Shown here piece by piece: positions 1 through 7,423 of a DNA stretch of 55,114 nucleotides. Origin of the DNA: CAZFDT01 sp964518335 (lineage in GTDB: Bacteria > Planctomycetota > Phycisphaerae > Phycisphaerales > Phycisphaeraceae); contig CAZFDT010000035.1 of NCBI GenBank assembly GCA_964518335.1, forward strand, positions 1 to 55,114. Reading direction: 5' to 3'. The stretch's first letter is position 1. Every line of letters starts with the position of its first letter. A model generated the notes under the pieces. That model saw only the letters and a program-made list of their open reading frames with translations. It had not been told where the DNA came from and did no database searches. The translations under genes and the position numbers were made by a program.

Positions 1-17
1 GCGATACGCTGGCGATC

Positions 18-542
18 ATGTTGACGATGACGACGTATGGCACGTGGCTGCGCGGAGATAAGCGCGGATGGGTGGATGACGGCCGCATCTTGCCGGCGGA
101 CCCTGATCTTGAGGCCGCGGATCGCGCACGCATGAAACACGATCCGTATCTGTTCGACCCCGGCGTTTTGTACACCACCGGCGACGCGATCGGGCGGTCG
201 CTGATCGATCGGCTGCAGTTGACCATCCTCGCATTGACCGTGCAGACCTGGCACGCCCACGTCGTCGTCGCCGCGACACAGCACCACATCGCCGACGTGG
301 TCAAGTGCGCCAAAGACGCGGCACGGTATCACCTGCGGCCGGGGCGGCCGATCTGGGGCGACCATTACGACAAACGCTACTGCTTCGACCCCGCCACCGT
401 TCGCAACCGCACGAACTACGTTGATCGTCACAACCCGCGCGTGGGGTTGCCGCCGCGGCCGTTTGGGTTTCTTGCGGATGTGGATGCGTATTTGCGATGT
501 GGGCGTGTGACGCATCGGGCGCACTTAGCCCCCCGTCATTGA
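18..542 (+). CDS. RAYT / IS200-like Y1 transposase
   Basis: 174-residue protein that looks like a REP-associated tyrosine transposase of the IS200/IS605 Y1 superfamily. These enzymes nick and rejoin single-stranded DNA at palindromes. The metal-binding HUH motif is visible as WHAHVVVA (His79, His81), and the following helix (about residues 92-106) carries a candidate catalytic Tyr (Tyr104). The C-terminal NYVDRHNPRVGLPPRPF stretch resembles the usual RAYT tail. The gene is complete but only 17 nt upstream are visible. Its stop codon lies inside a long palindrome (525-553), as expected if the palindrome is its substrate. No accessory TnpB is seen. The family assignment rests on motifs, not alignment. 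Confidence 0.7.
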   Translation: MLTMTTYGTWLRGDKRGWVDDGRILPADPDLEAADRARMKHDPYLFDPGVLYTTGDAIGRSLIDRLQLTILALTVQTWHAHVVVAATQHHIADVVKCAKDAARYHLRPGRPIWGDHYDKRYCFDPATVRNRTNYVDRHNPRVGLPPRPFGFLADVDAYLRCGRVTHRAHLAPRH

Positions 543-553
543 CGGGGGGCTAA
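525..553. repeat. 14-bp-arm palindrome, REP-like, at the transposase stop
   Basis: Perfect inverted repeat: arms TTAGCCCCCCGTCA (525-538) and TGACGGGGGGCTAA (540-553) around one T. It contains the TGA stop of the Y1 transposase. There is no T-run on either side, so it is a poor intrinsic terminator. A REP/BIME-type element recognised by the adjacent transposase, or a bidirectional stop between convergent genes, are the two readings. Confidence 0.65.
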
Positions 554-619
554 ATGGGGCGGGTGGGCAGTCCGGGGGTGGGTTTGGTGCGACGAGGCGT
601 CGATCGGGTCGTCCACCGG

Positions 620-1672
620 TTACGCCAGGGCGGCGAGGAGTTGGCGTGCGACCGCGGCGGGGTCTTCCGCACTGCAAACGGCACTCGACACGGCGACGCC
701 TTTGGCGCCGGCGGCGACGAGCTCGGGGACGTTGGCGGGGGTGATGCCCGAGATGGCCAGGTGGGGGACCCCCGGAAAATGGTGTAGAAATTCGCGGAGG
801 TATGCGGGGCCGACGATGGTGTCCTTGCGCTTGGTGGTGGTGGGGAACATGGGTCCGAGCCCCAGGTAGTCGGCGCCGTGGTCCAGTGCAGCGCGGGCGT
901 GGTCGAGGCGGGCGGTGCTGACGCCGATGAGGAGTTGGCGGCCGACGAGCTTTCGCGTTTCACGGCAGGGGAGGTCGGTTTGGCCCAGGTGGACGCCGTC
1001 GGCGCCGCTGAGCAGGGCGATGTCGGGTCGATCGTTGACGATGACGCTGACGCCGCCGCTGGAAGTTCGGCGGCACGTTTCGACGACGGCGTTGCAGTGG
1101 TCCAGGAGGGGGCCGGCGTCCATGTGCTTTTCGCGGACCTGGATGCAATCGACGCCGGCGTCGAGGCAGGCGGCCAGCACGTCGGGCCAGGGGCGGTGGG
1201 TGCAGAGGGACTGGGTGAGCAGGACGCAGAGCTTCCACTGTCGGGGGCGAGTAGAGGCGAGTGCGAGGTGGAGGCGGTGCTCGAGGTCGTAGCCGCGGTA
1301 GCGGAGGTGTTCGATGGCGGATGCTAAGCCGCAAGCGGCTTGGGGGGCGTGGGGCAGGAGCTTGGCGTATTCCTCGATGGTGCGGAGGGCTTCGCTGAGG
1401 CGTTTGCCGGCGGCGGTGACGACGTGAGCGACGCTGGCGCGGGTTGCCTCGGGCTCGGTGGCGATGGTCGTGCCCACGTCGCCGGGGGTGTCGCGGTGGG
1501 CTTCCAGGCCGTCCACCGAGGCAAGTGCAGCGGCCAGGTCGTGGCGCAGCCGCTTGCACGTCTCGGCCAGCTCGCGGTGGTTGAGGACGAAGCGGGCGGC
1601 GTCCTCCATGACGCGCAGGGCCTCACGAGCGCGGTTGGCGTTGGCGTCGAGGATGCGGAGGATGGCGGGCAT
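620..1672 (-). CDS. thiE: Thiamine phosphate synthase with N-terminal ThiD2 domain
   Basis: 350-residue fusion. Residues about 1-125 (ILRILDANANRAREALRVME) match the ThiD2/ThiP N-terminal module, linked to HMP-phosphate kinase activity. Residues about 145-350 are a thiamine phosphate synthase TIM barrel that joins HMP-PP and HET-P to thiamine phosphate. Visible ThiE motifs are VREKHMDAG, VNDRPDIAL..GVHLGQTDL (phosphate/Mg site), LGLGPMFPTTTK and the phosphate loop AISGIT. The start was taken at MPAILRIL because the upstream in-frame stretch is repeat DNA. It is the last gene of a minus-strand run and is separated from the LAB_N gene by a heptanucleotide inverted repeat, so it may be expressed separately. 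No TPP riboswitch was recognised. Confidence 0.93.
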   Translation of the reverse strand: MPAILRILDANANRAREALRVMEDAARFVLNHRELAETCKRLRHDLAAALASVDGLEAHRDTPGDVGTTIATEPEATRASVAHVVTAAGKRLSEALRTIEEYAKLLPHAPQAACGLASAIEHLRYRGYDLEHRLHLALASTRPRQWKLCVLLTQSLCTHRPWPDVLAACLDAGVDCIQVREKHMDAGPLLDHCNAVVETCRRTSSGGVSVIVNDRPDIALLSGADGVHLGQTDLPCRETRKLVGRQLLIGVSTARLDHARAALDHGADYLGLGPMFPTTTKRKDTIVGPAYLREFLHHFPGVPHLAISGITPANVPELVAAGAKGVAVSSAVCSAEDPAAVARQLLAALA

Positions 1673-1686
1673 GGGGGGTGGGGTGG

Positions 1687-1759
1687 GGACTGGGGTCCAG
1701 GGTCTGGGGTCTGGGAGCACCGGATACTCAGCCAGACCCCAGACCCCAGACCCCAGACC
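1687..1759. repeat. Inverted array of heptanucleotide repeats (locus A)
   Basis: Four perfect tandem copies of CCAGACC (1732-1759) face four copies of its complement, two perfect GGTCTGG (1701-1714) and two degenerate (1687-1700), across a 17-nt loop. Transcribed leftward, this would form a hairpin with arms of up to 28 bp between the LAB_N gene and thiE. Its architecture is shared with the element at 38462-38558. Confidence 0.85.
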
Positions 1760-1775
1760 CCGGGTCCTCTGGCCA

Positions 1776-2339
1776 TCACTGGGCCAGCTCCGGCTCGGGG
1801 GCGGGGTCGGCGGTGATCGGGGCCTGCGGTCGGTGTTTATACACCAGGCGGAGGTTGCGGATGTAGATGATCCACCCGGTGCTTTGGCCCAGGACGCCGA
1901 CGAGGTCCTTTCGCCAGACGAAGTAGAGGATGAGCATGGTGGCGCCGGCCAGGCTCATCCACCAGAAGCTGACGGGGACGATGGAGCGTCGGGCCTTTTC
2001 GCTGGAGAGCCACTGCAGGAGCATGCGGAGGGTGAAGGCCAGTTGACCGCCCAGGCCCAGGGCGATCCAGGTGATGCCGGTCCAGCTCGTGATGTTGAAG
2101 AGTCGGAAGAGGAAGCTGTGGCGGTCCTGCTCGTCGTGGGCCCACTGCAGCGCGAGGGCGAACTGCTCGGGGCTGAGTCGGCGTGGGCCGGCGTCGGTGG
2201 GCACGGTGAGGTGGACGCCGCTGTCATCGCGGGTGACGTGGACGTCGGCGATGCGGCGGGTGAGGTCCACGGTGGGCTGGCGGTCGGTCGGATCGGCGGC
2301 GAGCGTCAGGGCAACTGCAGCGGCGAGCAGAGCGTTCAT
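1776..2339 (-). CDS. LAB_N (lipid-A-disaccharide synthase N-terminal domain) membrane protein
   Basis: 187 residues: an N-terminal hydrophobic leader (MNALLAAAVALTLAAD), a short soluble part, then a three-helix LAB_N domain (about residues 90-170). Recognisable pieces are GGQLAFTLRMLLQWLSSEK, VPVSFWWMSLAG and STGWIIYIRNLRL. LAB_N alone, without the LpxB catalytic domain, is found next to glycosyltransferases of lipid or lipid-A modification. The start overlaps the stop of the upstream GT2 gene (ATGA), indicating translational coupling. It is probably an inner-membrane partner of the two glycosyltransferases encoded upstream; its exact role is unknown. Confidence 0.88.
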   Translation of the reverse strand: MNALLAAAVALTLAADPTDRQPTVDLTRRIADVHVTRDDSGVHLTVPTDAGPRRLSPEQFALALQWAHDEQDRHSFLFRLFNITSWTGITWIALGLGGQLAFTLRMLLQWLSSEKARRSIVPVSFWWMSLAGATMLILYFVWRKDLVGVLGQSTGWIIYIRNLRLVYKHRPQAPITADPAPEPELAQ

Positions 2340-3115
2340 CGCGCCTCCTCCCCGTGCATGGTGGTGACGCCGCCGGCGCGATGGCGCTTGAGCATCCAGC
2401 GGACGGCCAGGCAGTCGACGAGCCCCGGCCAGGCGCGGCTGAACACGCCCAGGCCGTACTTGGTCGATCCCGCCATGCGCGGGCGGTGGTTGACGGGCGT
2501 CTCGATGACGCGGGCGCCGAGCATTTTCGCATACACGGGCATGAAGCGGTGCATACCGCGGAAGGTCAGGGGCATGCGTTTGGCGTGCTCGGCCTTCATG
2601 ACGCGCGCCGAGCAGCCGGTGTCGCGGACGGTGTCGCCCAGCAGGGCGCGGCGGGCGGAGCGGCCGATCCAGCTCGTGCATCGTCGCACGGCGTTGTCGC
2701 GGCGATTGCGCGAGCGGTCGCCCTGGACCATGTCGGCGTGGTCGGTCTCGATCAACTGCAGCATGCGAGGCAGGTCGGCGGGGTCGTTCTGCAGGTCGGC
2801 GTCGAGGGTGGCCACGTACTGGCCGCGCGCCGCCTGGATGCCGTCGTGCATGGCGCGGCTCTGGCCCAGGGTGCGATCGTGCCGCAGCCCGCGCACCCAC
2901 GGGTAGGACCGCATCAGGGCCGCGAGCACCGCCGGCGTGTCGTCGCTGGACCCGTCATCGACGACGATGAGTTCGGCCAAGATGCCCTCGCGCAGGACGG
3001 CGTGGTCGATCTGCTCGACGAGGGGCCGGAGGTTGGCGGCCTCGTCGAGCGCGGGCACGACGATGGACAGCCGCGGTCGCGCCGTCGCCGGGGGGTTGGT
3101 CGCAGCCATGCTCAT
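2336..3115 (-). CDS. Family 2 glycosyltransferase (dolichol/undecaprenyl-phosphate sugar synthase type)
   Basis: 259 residues with a GT-A fold: LSIVVPALDEAANL near the N terminus, LIVVDDGSSDDT for nucleotide-sugar binding, and the metal-binding DADLQNDP. This pattern is typical of DPM1/ArnC/GtrB-like enzymes, which load a sugar onto a polyprenyl phosphate. No C-terminal membrane helices are obvious. The start was set at MSMAATNPP, 10 nt after the stop of the PMT-like gene; the longer reading would overlap that gene. It sits between a membrane sugar transferase, which would use the lipid-linked sugar, and LAB_N, so the three probably form one envelope-modification pathway. Confidence 0.9.
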   Translation of the reverse strand: MSMAATNPPATARPRLSIVVPALDEAANLRPLVEQIDHAVLREGILAELIVVDDGSSDDTPAVLAALMRSYPWVRGLRHDRTLGQSRAMHDGIQAARGQYVATLDADLQNDPADLPRMLQLIETDHADMVQGDRSRNRRDNAVRRCTSWIGRSARRALLGDTVRDTGCSARVMKAEHAKRMPLTFRGMHRFMPVYAKMLGARVIETPVNHRPRMAGSTKYGLGVFSRAWPGLVDCLAVRWMLKRHRAGGVTTMHGEEAR

Positions 3116-3125
3116 GATGCGTCGG

Positions 3126-4982
3126 TCACAGCGGGAATCGCGTCTGGTCGCCCGGCTCGGCGGCGGCGGTGTATTCCCAGACCACCCGACCCAGCGTGGG
3201 CAGGCGGACGACCTTCTGCGCCGCCGCGCCGGGCACGGGGGTGGCCCCACCCTGCTCGATCGGCGTCAGCACGTACAGCCGCGGGTGATCGTGCAGCGCG
3301 TCGTCGATGTCGCGCATGGTGATCGAGGCGACGCGGCGGGGCAGGTGCAGGAGTAACGCGGGATCGGGCTCGCCATTGCCGCTGAGGTCGGCCAGCCAGT
3401 AGAGGGGCTTGTCGCCGACGACCTGCATCAGGGCGCGGGCCTCGTCGGGGATGTGCGAATCGGCCAGCGGGCCGCGGGCCAGGGGCACGGCCAGGGTGGT
3501 CATGAGCACGATCATCCACAGCGTCGCGGCGGTCGCCGACAGGCCGGGGTAATGCTGACTGGCCCAGCGGAAGGCGAGGACGACGCCGGCGATGAGCACC
3601 GCCGCCAGGCCCAGCCAGTAGGCCAGGCCCATGGGCGCGGAGAACCGTGCCGCCAGCCAGCCCTGCTCGATGAGCGTGGTCTGCAGGGCGAAGGCCGCGG
3701 GCACGAGCACCGCCGCCGCCGCCGCGCCCGACAGGTACACCCAGCGCAGCGCCCGCCACAGCCGCGCGTGGCGACCCTCCGCCGAGCGCTCCACGAGCTG
3801 GCCGAAGAGTTGCCCCATCATCACGCTCGCCGCCGGCACCACCACGAGCATGCGCCCCAGGCGCGACGTGTCCGGAGCGATGATCATCAGCGCCGTGACC
3901 GTGACAAACCACGTCCAGCCCAGAAACAGCCGCGCCCGCGAGCCCGACGACGACGTGGAGAACGGCTGCGCCAACGCCGCAATCAGCCAACCCGACCAGG
4001 GCAGCACCACCAGCAGCACGAGCACGCCGCGCCATCCCACGCTCGTGCCCAGCAGGTGCGGGTCCAGCAGCATCGTCGGCGTCATCTCCGTGGCCCACAA
4101 CTGCCACACGCGCGGGTCGTTGTCATACACGAACGCCAGCCACGGCAGCGTCATGAGCGCGGCGACCACGGCGGCGGCGACCAGCCCCATCAGATGGCTG
4201 AACCGGTGCGGGCAGATCAGCACGATCATCGCCAGGGGCACGATCAGCAGTGGGGCGGCGATCGATCCGCCGGTGAGCAGGGCCAGGCCCATCGCCAGGC
4301 CGCAGACCAGCCAGCCGCCGGCCTGGCGCACGAAGCTCGCCGCCGGGCGCAGGGGCCGTATCGCCCACAGCGCCGACGCCACCGCCAGCGTGGACCACAT
4401 CAGGTGCGGCATCGCCTCCGTCGCCACGCGGCCGTGATACACCAGCACGGGCGTCGCCGCGCAGAACAGCGCCGCGATCGCGCCGCTGGCCAGCCCGCCC
4501 AGCGAGTAGCCGGTCCAGAACACCGCCGCCACCGTCACCAGCGCGCAGGCGGCGGCGATGAGCCTGGCCCGCCACAGCAGGGCCTGTGGCGCCGCGGCAT
4601 CCTGCGTGGCCGAGCCCAGCACGGTGGTGTAAAGCATCGGCCCGCCGGGGGGCACGTCCAGCCGCGCCTCACCATTGCGATGTGGAACCCATTGCTCGAA
4701 CGACAGGGCTGGCCACGCGGCGTCGGGCCGCAACAGCGCCTGGTGACGCTGCGTGTCCATCGCCGTCGCCAGCGCGCGGGCCTCGTGCGGATCGGTGACC
4801 TGCGGGCGGTGAATGTCCGTGACCAGGGCAGGTGCGGCCACGAGAACGCACGCCATCAGCGCCAGCCACGCCAGTCGTCCGCGACGTGGCGACGCCGGCG
4901 GCTCGGGCCCCCGCGCCGCGGCAGACTCGCCCACGTTCTTGGGAACCGATTTCACCGGTCGAACCGTCGCGCGCGTGGGCAT
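3126..4982 (-). CDS. Polytopic GT83/ArnT-like glycosyltransferase
   Basis: About 618 residues with ten or more hydrophobic helices. The first lumenal loop contains VTDPHEARALA, resembling the acidic D-x-E-A-R motif of ArnT/PMT enzymes. These move a sugar from a polyprenyl phosphate donor to lipid A or another envelope acceptor on the outer face of the inner membrane. The C terminus (about the last 120 residues) is a soluble domain. ATG 4982 was chosen because the preceding reading frame is low-complexity; a GTG at 5075 is an alternative. The only promoter hint is a TATAAT at 5120-5115 on the minus strand, with no matching -35. It heads the operon with the GT2 and LAB_N genes. Confidence 0.82.
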   Translation of the reverse strand: MPTRATVRPVKSVPKNVGESAAARGPEPPASPRRGRLAWLALMACVLVAAPALVTDIHRPQVTDPHEARALATAMDTQRHQALLRPDAAWPALSFEQWVPHRNGEARLDVPPGGPMLYTTVLGSATQDAAAPQALLWRARLIAAACALVTVAAVFWTGYSLGGLASGAIAALFCAATPVLVYHGRVATEAMPHLMWSTLAVASALWAIRPLRPAASFVRQAGGWLVCGLAMGLALLTGGSIAAPLLIVPLAMIVLICPHRFSHLMGLVAAAVVAALMTLPWLAFVYDNDPRVWQLWATEMTPTMLLDPHLLGTSVGWRGVLVLLVVLPWSGWLIAALAQPFSTSSSGSRARLFLGWTWFVTVTALMIIAPDTSRLGRMLVVVPAASVMMGQLFGQLVERSAEGRHARLWRALRWVYLSGAAAAAVLVPAAFALQTTLIEQGWLAARFSAPMGLAYWLGLAAVLIAGVVLAFRWASQHYPGLSATAATLWMIVLMTTLAVPLARGPLADSHIPDEARALMQVVGDKPLYWLADLSGNGEPDPALLLHLPRRVASITMRDIDDALHDHPRLYVLTPIEQGGATPVPGAAAQKVVRLPTLGRVVWEYTAAAEPGDQTRFPL

Positions 4983-5206
4983 CCGCCGGCCATGGTCCTC
5001 CACAGGCTCGGCCGCCTTCGACGCAGCGCGCTGTGCTTCCCCGCCGCTCCTCGTACTGAGCCGTTTCCATTCCACGCCGGTTCGTCCATTCCCCAAGCCT
5101 TGCCCCGGGTGGGGATTATAGGGTATGCCCCCGCCCGCCGCAGTGCCCGCGAGACCGACGCCGCCAGCCAGGTTGCCCAATGATCGTGAGCGTTGCGCCC
5201 TGCGTG

Positions 5207-6238
5207 CTAGGAAGCAGGGATTTCATCGACAGCGCAGATGCGCCCGTCGGCGCCGCGGTCGAATGGGGTGACGGGGATGCAGCGACCTGTTTCGGCGCTG
5301 CGGTATGCCGCGGTGACGATGGCGACATCCTGAGCGGCGCCGAGCGCGAGTTCGGCGATGTCGCCGCCTTGCAGCGCCTGCCGCAGACGCTCATAGACAG
5401 GTCGGTAGCCCTCCGCAGGCGGAAGCGGCAGGGCGATCGGCTGGCCGACGGTGGGTTGGAGGAACCAGTGCCTGTCATCCCAACCGGCCATGCCGCCCTC
5501 GAAGAACATGTGCGTGCCGTTGCGGACCCAGGGCGCGGGCGGGACGTGGCCGATCTCCTGGTACTGCATGGCGGCGTGGTCGGCGTAGCGAACCATGGCC
5601 GTGGTGCAAGCTTCCACGGTGCGTCCGGGCAGCCGCTGCACGCAGGCGAGCACATCGACGGGCCACAGGTCGGGCACGGCGGTGCGGGTCATGGCCAGGC
5701 GATGGACGCCGACGTTGGCGAACATGCCGCCGCCGCTGTGGGTGGGATCGAGGAACCAAGCCGGCCGATGGGGCGTGAAGTACTCGCGCACTACGACGCT
5801 GGCGCCGGTGAGGAAGCGACCCAGGTCGCCCGCGCGGTAGCGGCGGCCGGTTTCGGCCACGCCGGGAATGAACTCGGCGGTGTCGGCGACGAAGAGGAGG
5901 CGCTCCTGCTGGCGGGCGGCATCGATCATGTCCTGGCAGTCGTCGGGGGTGGTCGCCATGGGCTTTTCGACCAGCACGTGCTTGCCGGCGCGCAAGGCCT
6001 CGATCGCCGCCGCGGCGTGCAGATGGTGGGGCAGCAGCACGACGATCAGGTCGGCGGCGCTGGCGTAGAGGTCCTGTGCGGTGGGGCATGCGTCGCAGCC
6101 GAGCCTGTCGGCCCAAAGCCTGCGGCGGGTCGGGTCCGTGTCGCAGACCCAGCCGATCTGCAGCCCATCGACCTGAGCCAAGGCATCCACGTGCAGCCTG
6201 GCGATCTCTCCCATACCCAGCAGCGCGACGCGGATCAT
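5207..6238 (-). CDS. Gfo/Idh/MocA family oxidoreductase
   Basis: 343 residues. The N-terminal Rossmann fold (IRVALLGMGEIARLH) binds NAD(P), and the conserved EKPMATT supplies the usual catalytic-site Lys. The C-terminal alpha/beta domain follows, with GGGMFANVGVHRL in the dimer/substrate region. The family oxidises or reduces sugars and inositols; the substrate cannot be read. The start at MIRVAL has an upstream AAGGACC ribosome binding site. It is divergent from the LacI gene, and its -35 region falls inside a LacI-type operator, so it is probably repressed until a sugar ligand appears. Confidence 0.9.
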   Translation of the reverse strand: MIRVALLGMGEIARLHVDALAQVDGLQIGWVCDTDPTRRRLWADRLGCDACPTAQDLYASAADLIVVLLPHHLHAAAAIEALRAGKHVLVEKPMATTPDDCQDMIDAARQQERLLFVADTAEFIPGVAETGRRYRAGDLGRFLTGASVVVREYFTPHRPAWFLDPTHSGGGMFANVGVHRLAMTRTAVPDLWPVDVLACVQRLPGRTVEACTTAMVRYADHAAMQYQEIGHVPPAPWVRNGTHMFFEGGMAGWDDRHWFLQPTVGQPIALPLPPAEGYRPVYERLRQALQGGDIAELALGAAQDVAIVTAAYRSAETGRCIPVTPFDRGADGRICAVDEIPAS

Positions 6239-6273
6239 GTGAGGTCCTTGATGCGGGTGACGGCGACCCTCTA

Positions 6274-6302
6274 AAAATAGCCTTGACACATCGTAATGTC
6301 AA
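6274..6302 (-). promoter_or_regulatory. Minus-strand promoter of the Gfo/Idh/MocA gene
   Basis: On the minus strand, TTGACA (6302-6297), a 17-nt spacer and TATTTT (6279-6274). The -35 overlaps the operator at 6284-6301, so occupancy would block it. The resulting leader of about 30 nt includes the AAGGACC ribosome binding site. Confidence 0.6.
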
Positions 6303-6310
6303 TATATAAT
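6283..6310 (+). promoter_or_regulatory. Consensus sigma-70-type promoter of the LacI gene
   Basis: TTGACA (6283-6288), a 16-nt spacer and TATAAT (6305-6310): a full consensus match, rare in this GC-rich window. Transcription should start near 6317, inside the second operator, which indicates autoregulation. Confidence 0.8.
6284..6301. promoter_or_regulatory. LacI-family operator O1
   Basis: 18-bp dyad TGACA-N8-TGTCA with a central CG, the LacI/GalR operator hallmark. Read on the minus strand it matches O2 at 17 of 18 positions. It covers the -35 elements of both divergent promoters. Confidence 0.8.
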
Positions 6311-6315
6311 ATCGA

Positions 6316-6333
6316 TGACATTACGTTGTGTCA
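6316..6333. promoter_or_regulatory. LacI-family operator O2
   Basis: TGACATTACGTTGTGTCA, an 18-bp dyad with central CG. It lies just after the LacI -10 element and 32 bp (about three helical turns) from O1. It covers the expected LacI transcription start and the GTG at 6328, which argues against that GTG being the start codon. Confidence 0.8.
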
Positions 6334-6357
6334 TTTGCTCTTGTGGCGACCGCAACC

Positions 6358-7386
6358 ATGGCCGTAACCCTTAAATATGTCGCCGAAATGGTCAATCTCT
6401 CGCCGGTGACGGTGTCGCACGTCCTGCGGGGTCGGACCTCCACGCGCGTCAGCGACGAGACCCGCCGGCGGATTCACGATGCCGCCAGAAAACTGGGCTA
6501 TCGCCCCAACCCGATTGCCAGGTCGCTCCGCACGCGCCGCACGTCGTCACTGGGCGTGATTACGCCGCCCTGGTGGACCAATGGCGAGTTGATTTACGCC
6601 ATCGAGAAGCGGGTGTCGCAGCGCCAATACGAACTGTTCCTGGCGATCAGCGGCGGCGATCCGCAGCGCCAACACAGTGAGATTCAGCGACTGCTCTATC
6701 GCCAGGTCGATGGCCTGCTGCTGACTTCGCCCGCGATGACCAAGGCGGACCAGCAGAAGCTCGAGCAGCTCGTCGCCCAGGGATTTCCGGTGCTGGTGAT
6801 CGGCCCGGAGGAGATCGCGGGTGTGAACAGCGTCGACTGGGATCGCGCGGCGGCATATCAGATCGTCACCGAGCATCTGCTGGAGCGCGGGTGCAGGCGT
6901 CTGGTGTTTCTCGCCGCCACCGCCACCACGGGCGTCGCGCTGCGTGAGCGCGGCGTTCGACAGGCTCTGGCGGGGTGCGCGGATGTTCAGCTGCGCCTGA
7001 TCGTCGGCGACACGCAGGGTCAGACCGAGCGGGATGTGGTGCGCCTGGCGCAGCGCCTGCAGCCCATGCTCATGGCCGGCGAGGTGGATGGTGTGATCTG
7101 CCAGACGGATGACCAAGCCATGGCGGTCATGCAACTGGCCGCCACGATGGGCGTCCAGGTTCCCTCACAACTGGCGGTCGTCGGGTGCAGCGACCGGTCG
7201 GCGGCCGCCCTGCACCCGGTGCCGCTGACCAGTATCCGGCTGCCCGACCACGCCATGGCGAATCACGCCGTGAATCGCCTGATCGGCAACATCGAGTCGG
7301 TCGAGCCCATCGCGCACGCCTCTCATCAACTCGTGCCCGCGGAAGTGGTCTTCCGCAAGTCCAGCCTGTTCGGCTTGTCTTCATGA
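6358..7386 (+). CDS. LacI/GalR-family transcriptional regulator
   Basis: 342 residues. The N-terminal helix-turn-helix and hinge are clear (AVTLKYVAEMVNLSPVTVSH, then a hinge helix ending PNPIARSLR). The rest is a periplasmic-binding-protein-like sugar-sensing domain with the family pattern VVGCSDRSAAA..P.PLTSIRLP near the C terminus. ATG 6358 was chosen over GTG 6328 because the latter lies within operator O2 and adds residues absent from the family. It probably binds O1 and O2 and controls both itself and the divergent oxidoreductase. The downstream surface genes, starting 37 nt after its stop, may be read through from it. The ligand is unknown, likely a sugar. Confidence 0.93.
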   Translation: MAVTLKYVAEMVNLSPVTVSHVLRGRTSTRVSDETRRRIHDAARKLGYRPNPIARSLRTRRTSSLGVITPPWWTNGELIYAIEKRVSQRQYELFLAISGGDPQRQHSEIQRLLYRQVDGLLLTSPAMTKADQQKLEQLVAQGFPVLVIGPEEIAGVNSVDWDRAAAYQIVTEHLLERGCRRLVFLAATATTGVALRERGVRQALAGCADVQLRLIVGDTQGQTERDVVRLAQRLQPMLMAGEVDGVICQTDDQAMAVMQLAATMGVQVPSQLAVVGCSDRSAAALHPVPLTSIRLPDHAMANHAVNRLIGNIESVEPIAHASHQLVPAEVVFRKSSLFGLSS

Positions 7387-7423
7387 TTCGGTCAATGTCC
7401 AACTTTTCACAGGAGAAAGTCAG

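Noticed and set aside
525..553. Intrinsic terminator
   Set aside because: No T-run follows the stem on either strand.
1687..1759. CRISPR-like array
   Set aside because: Units are 7 nt, contiguous and without spacers.
6328..6357. GTG start of the LacI gene at 6328
   Set aside because: It lies in operator O2, about 11 nt after the predicted transcription start, and would add ten residues before the family's normal N terminus.
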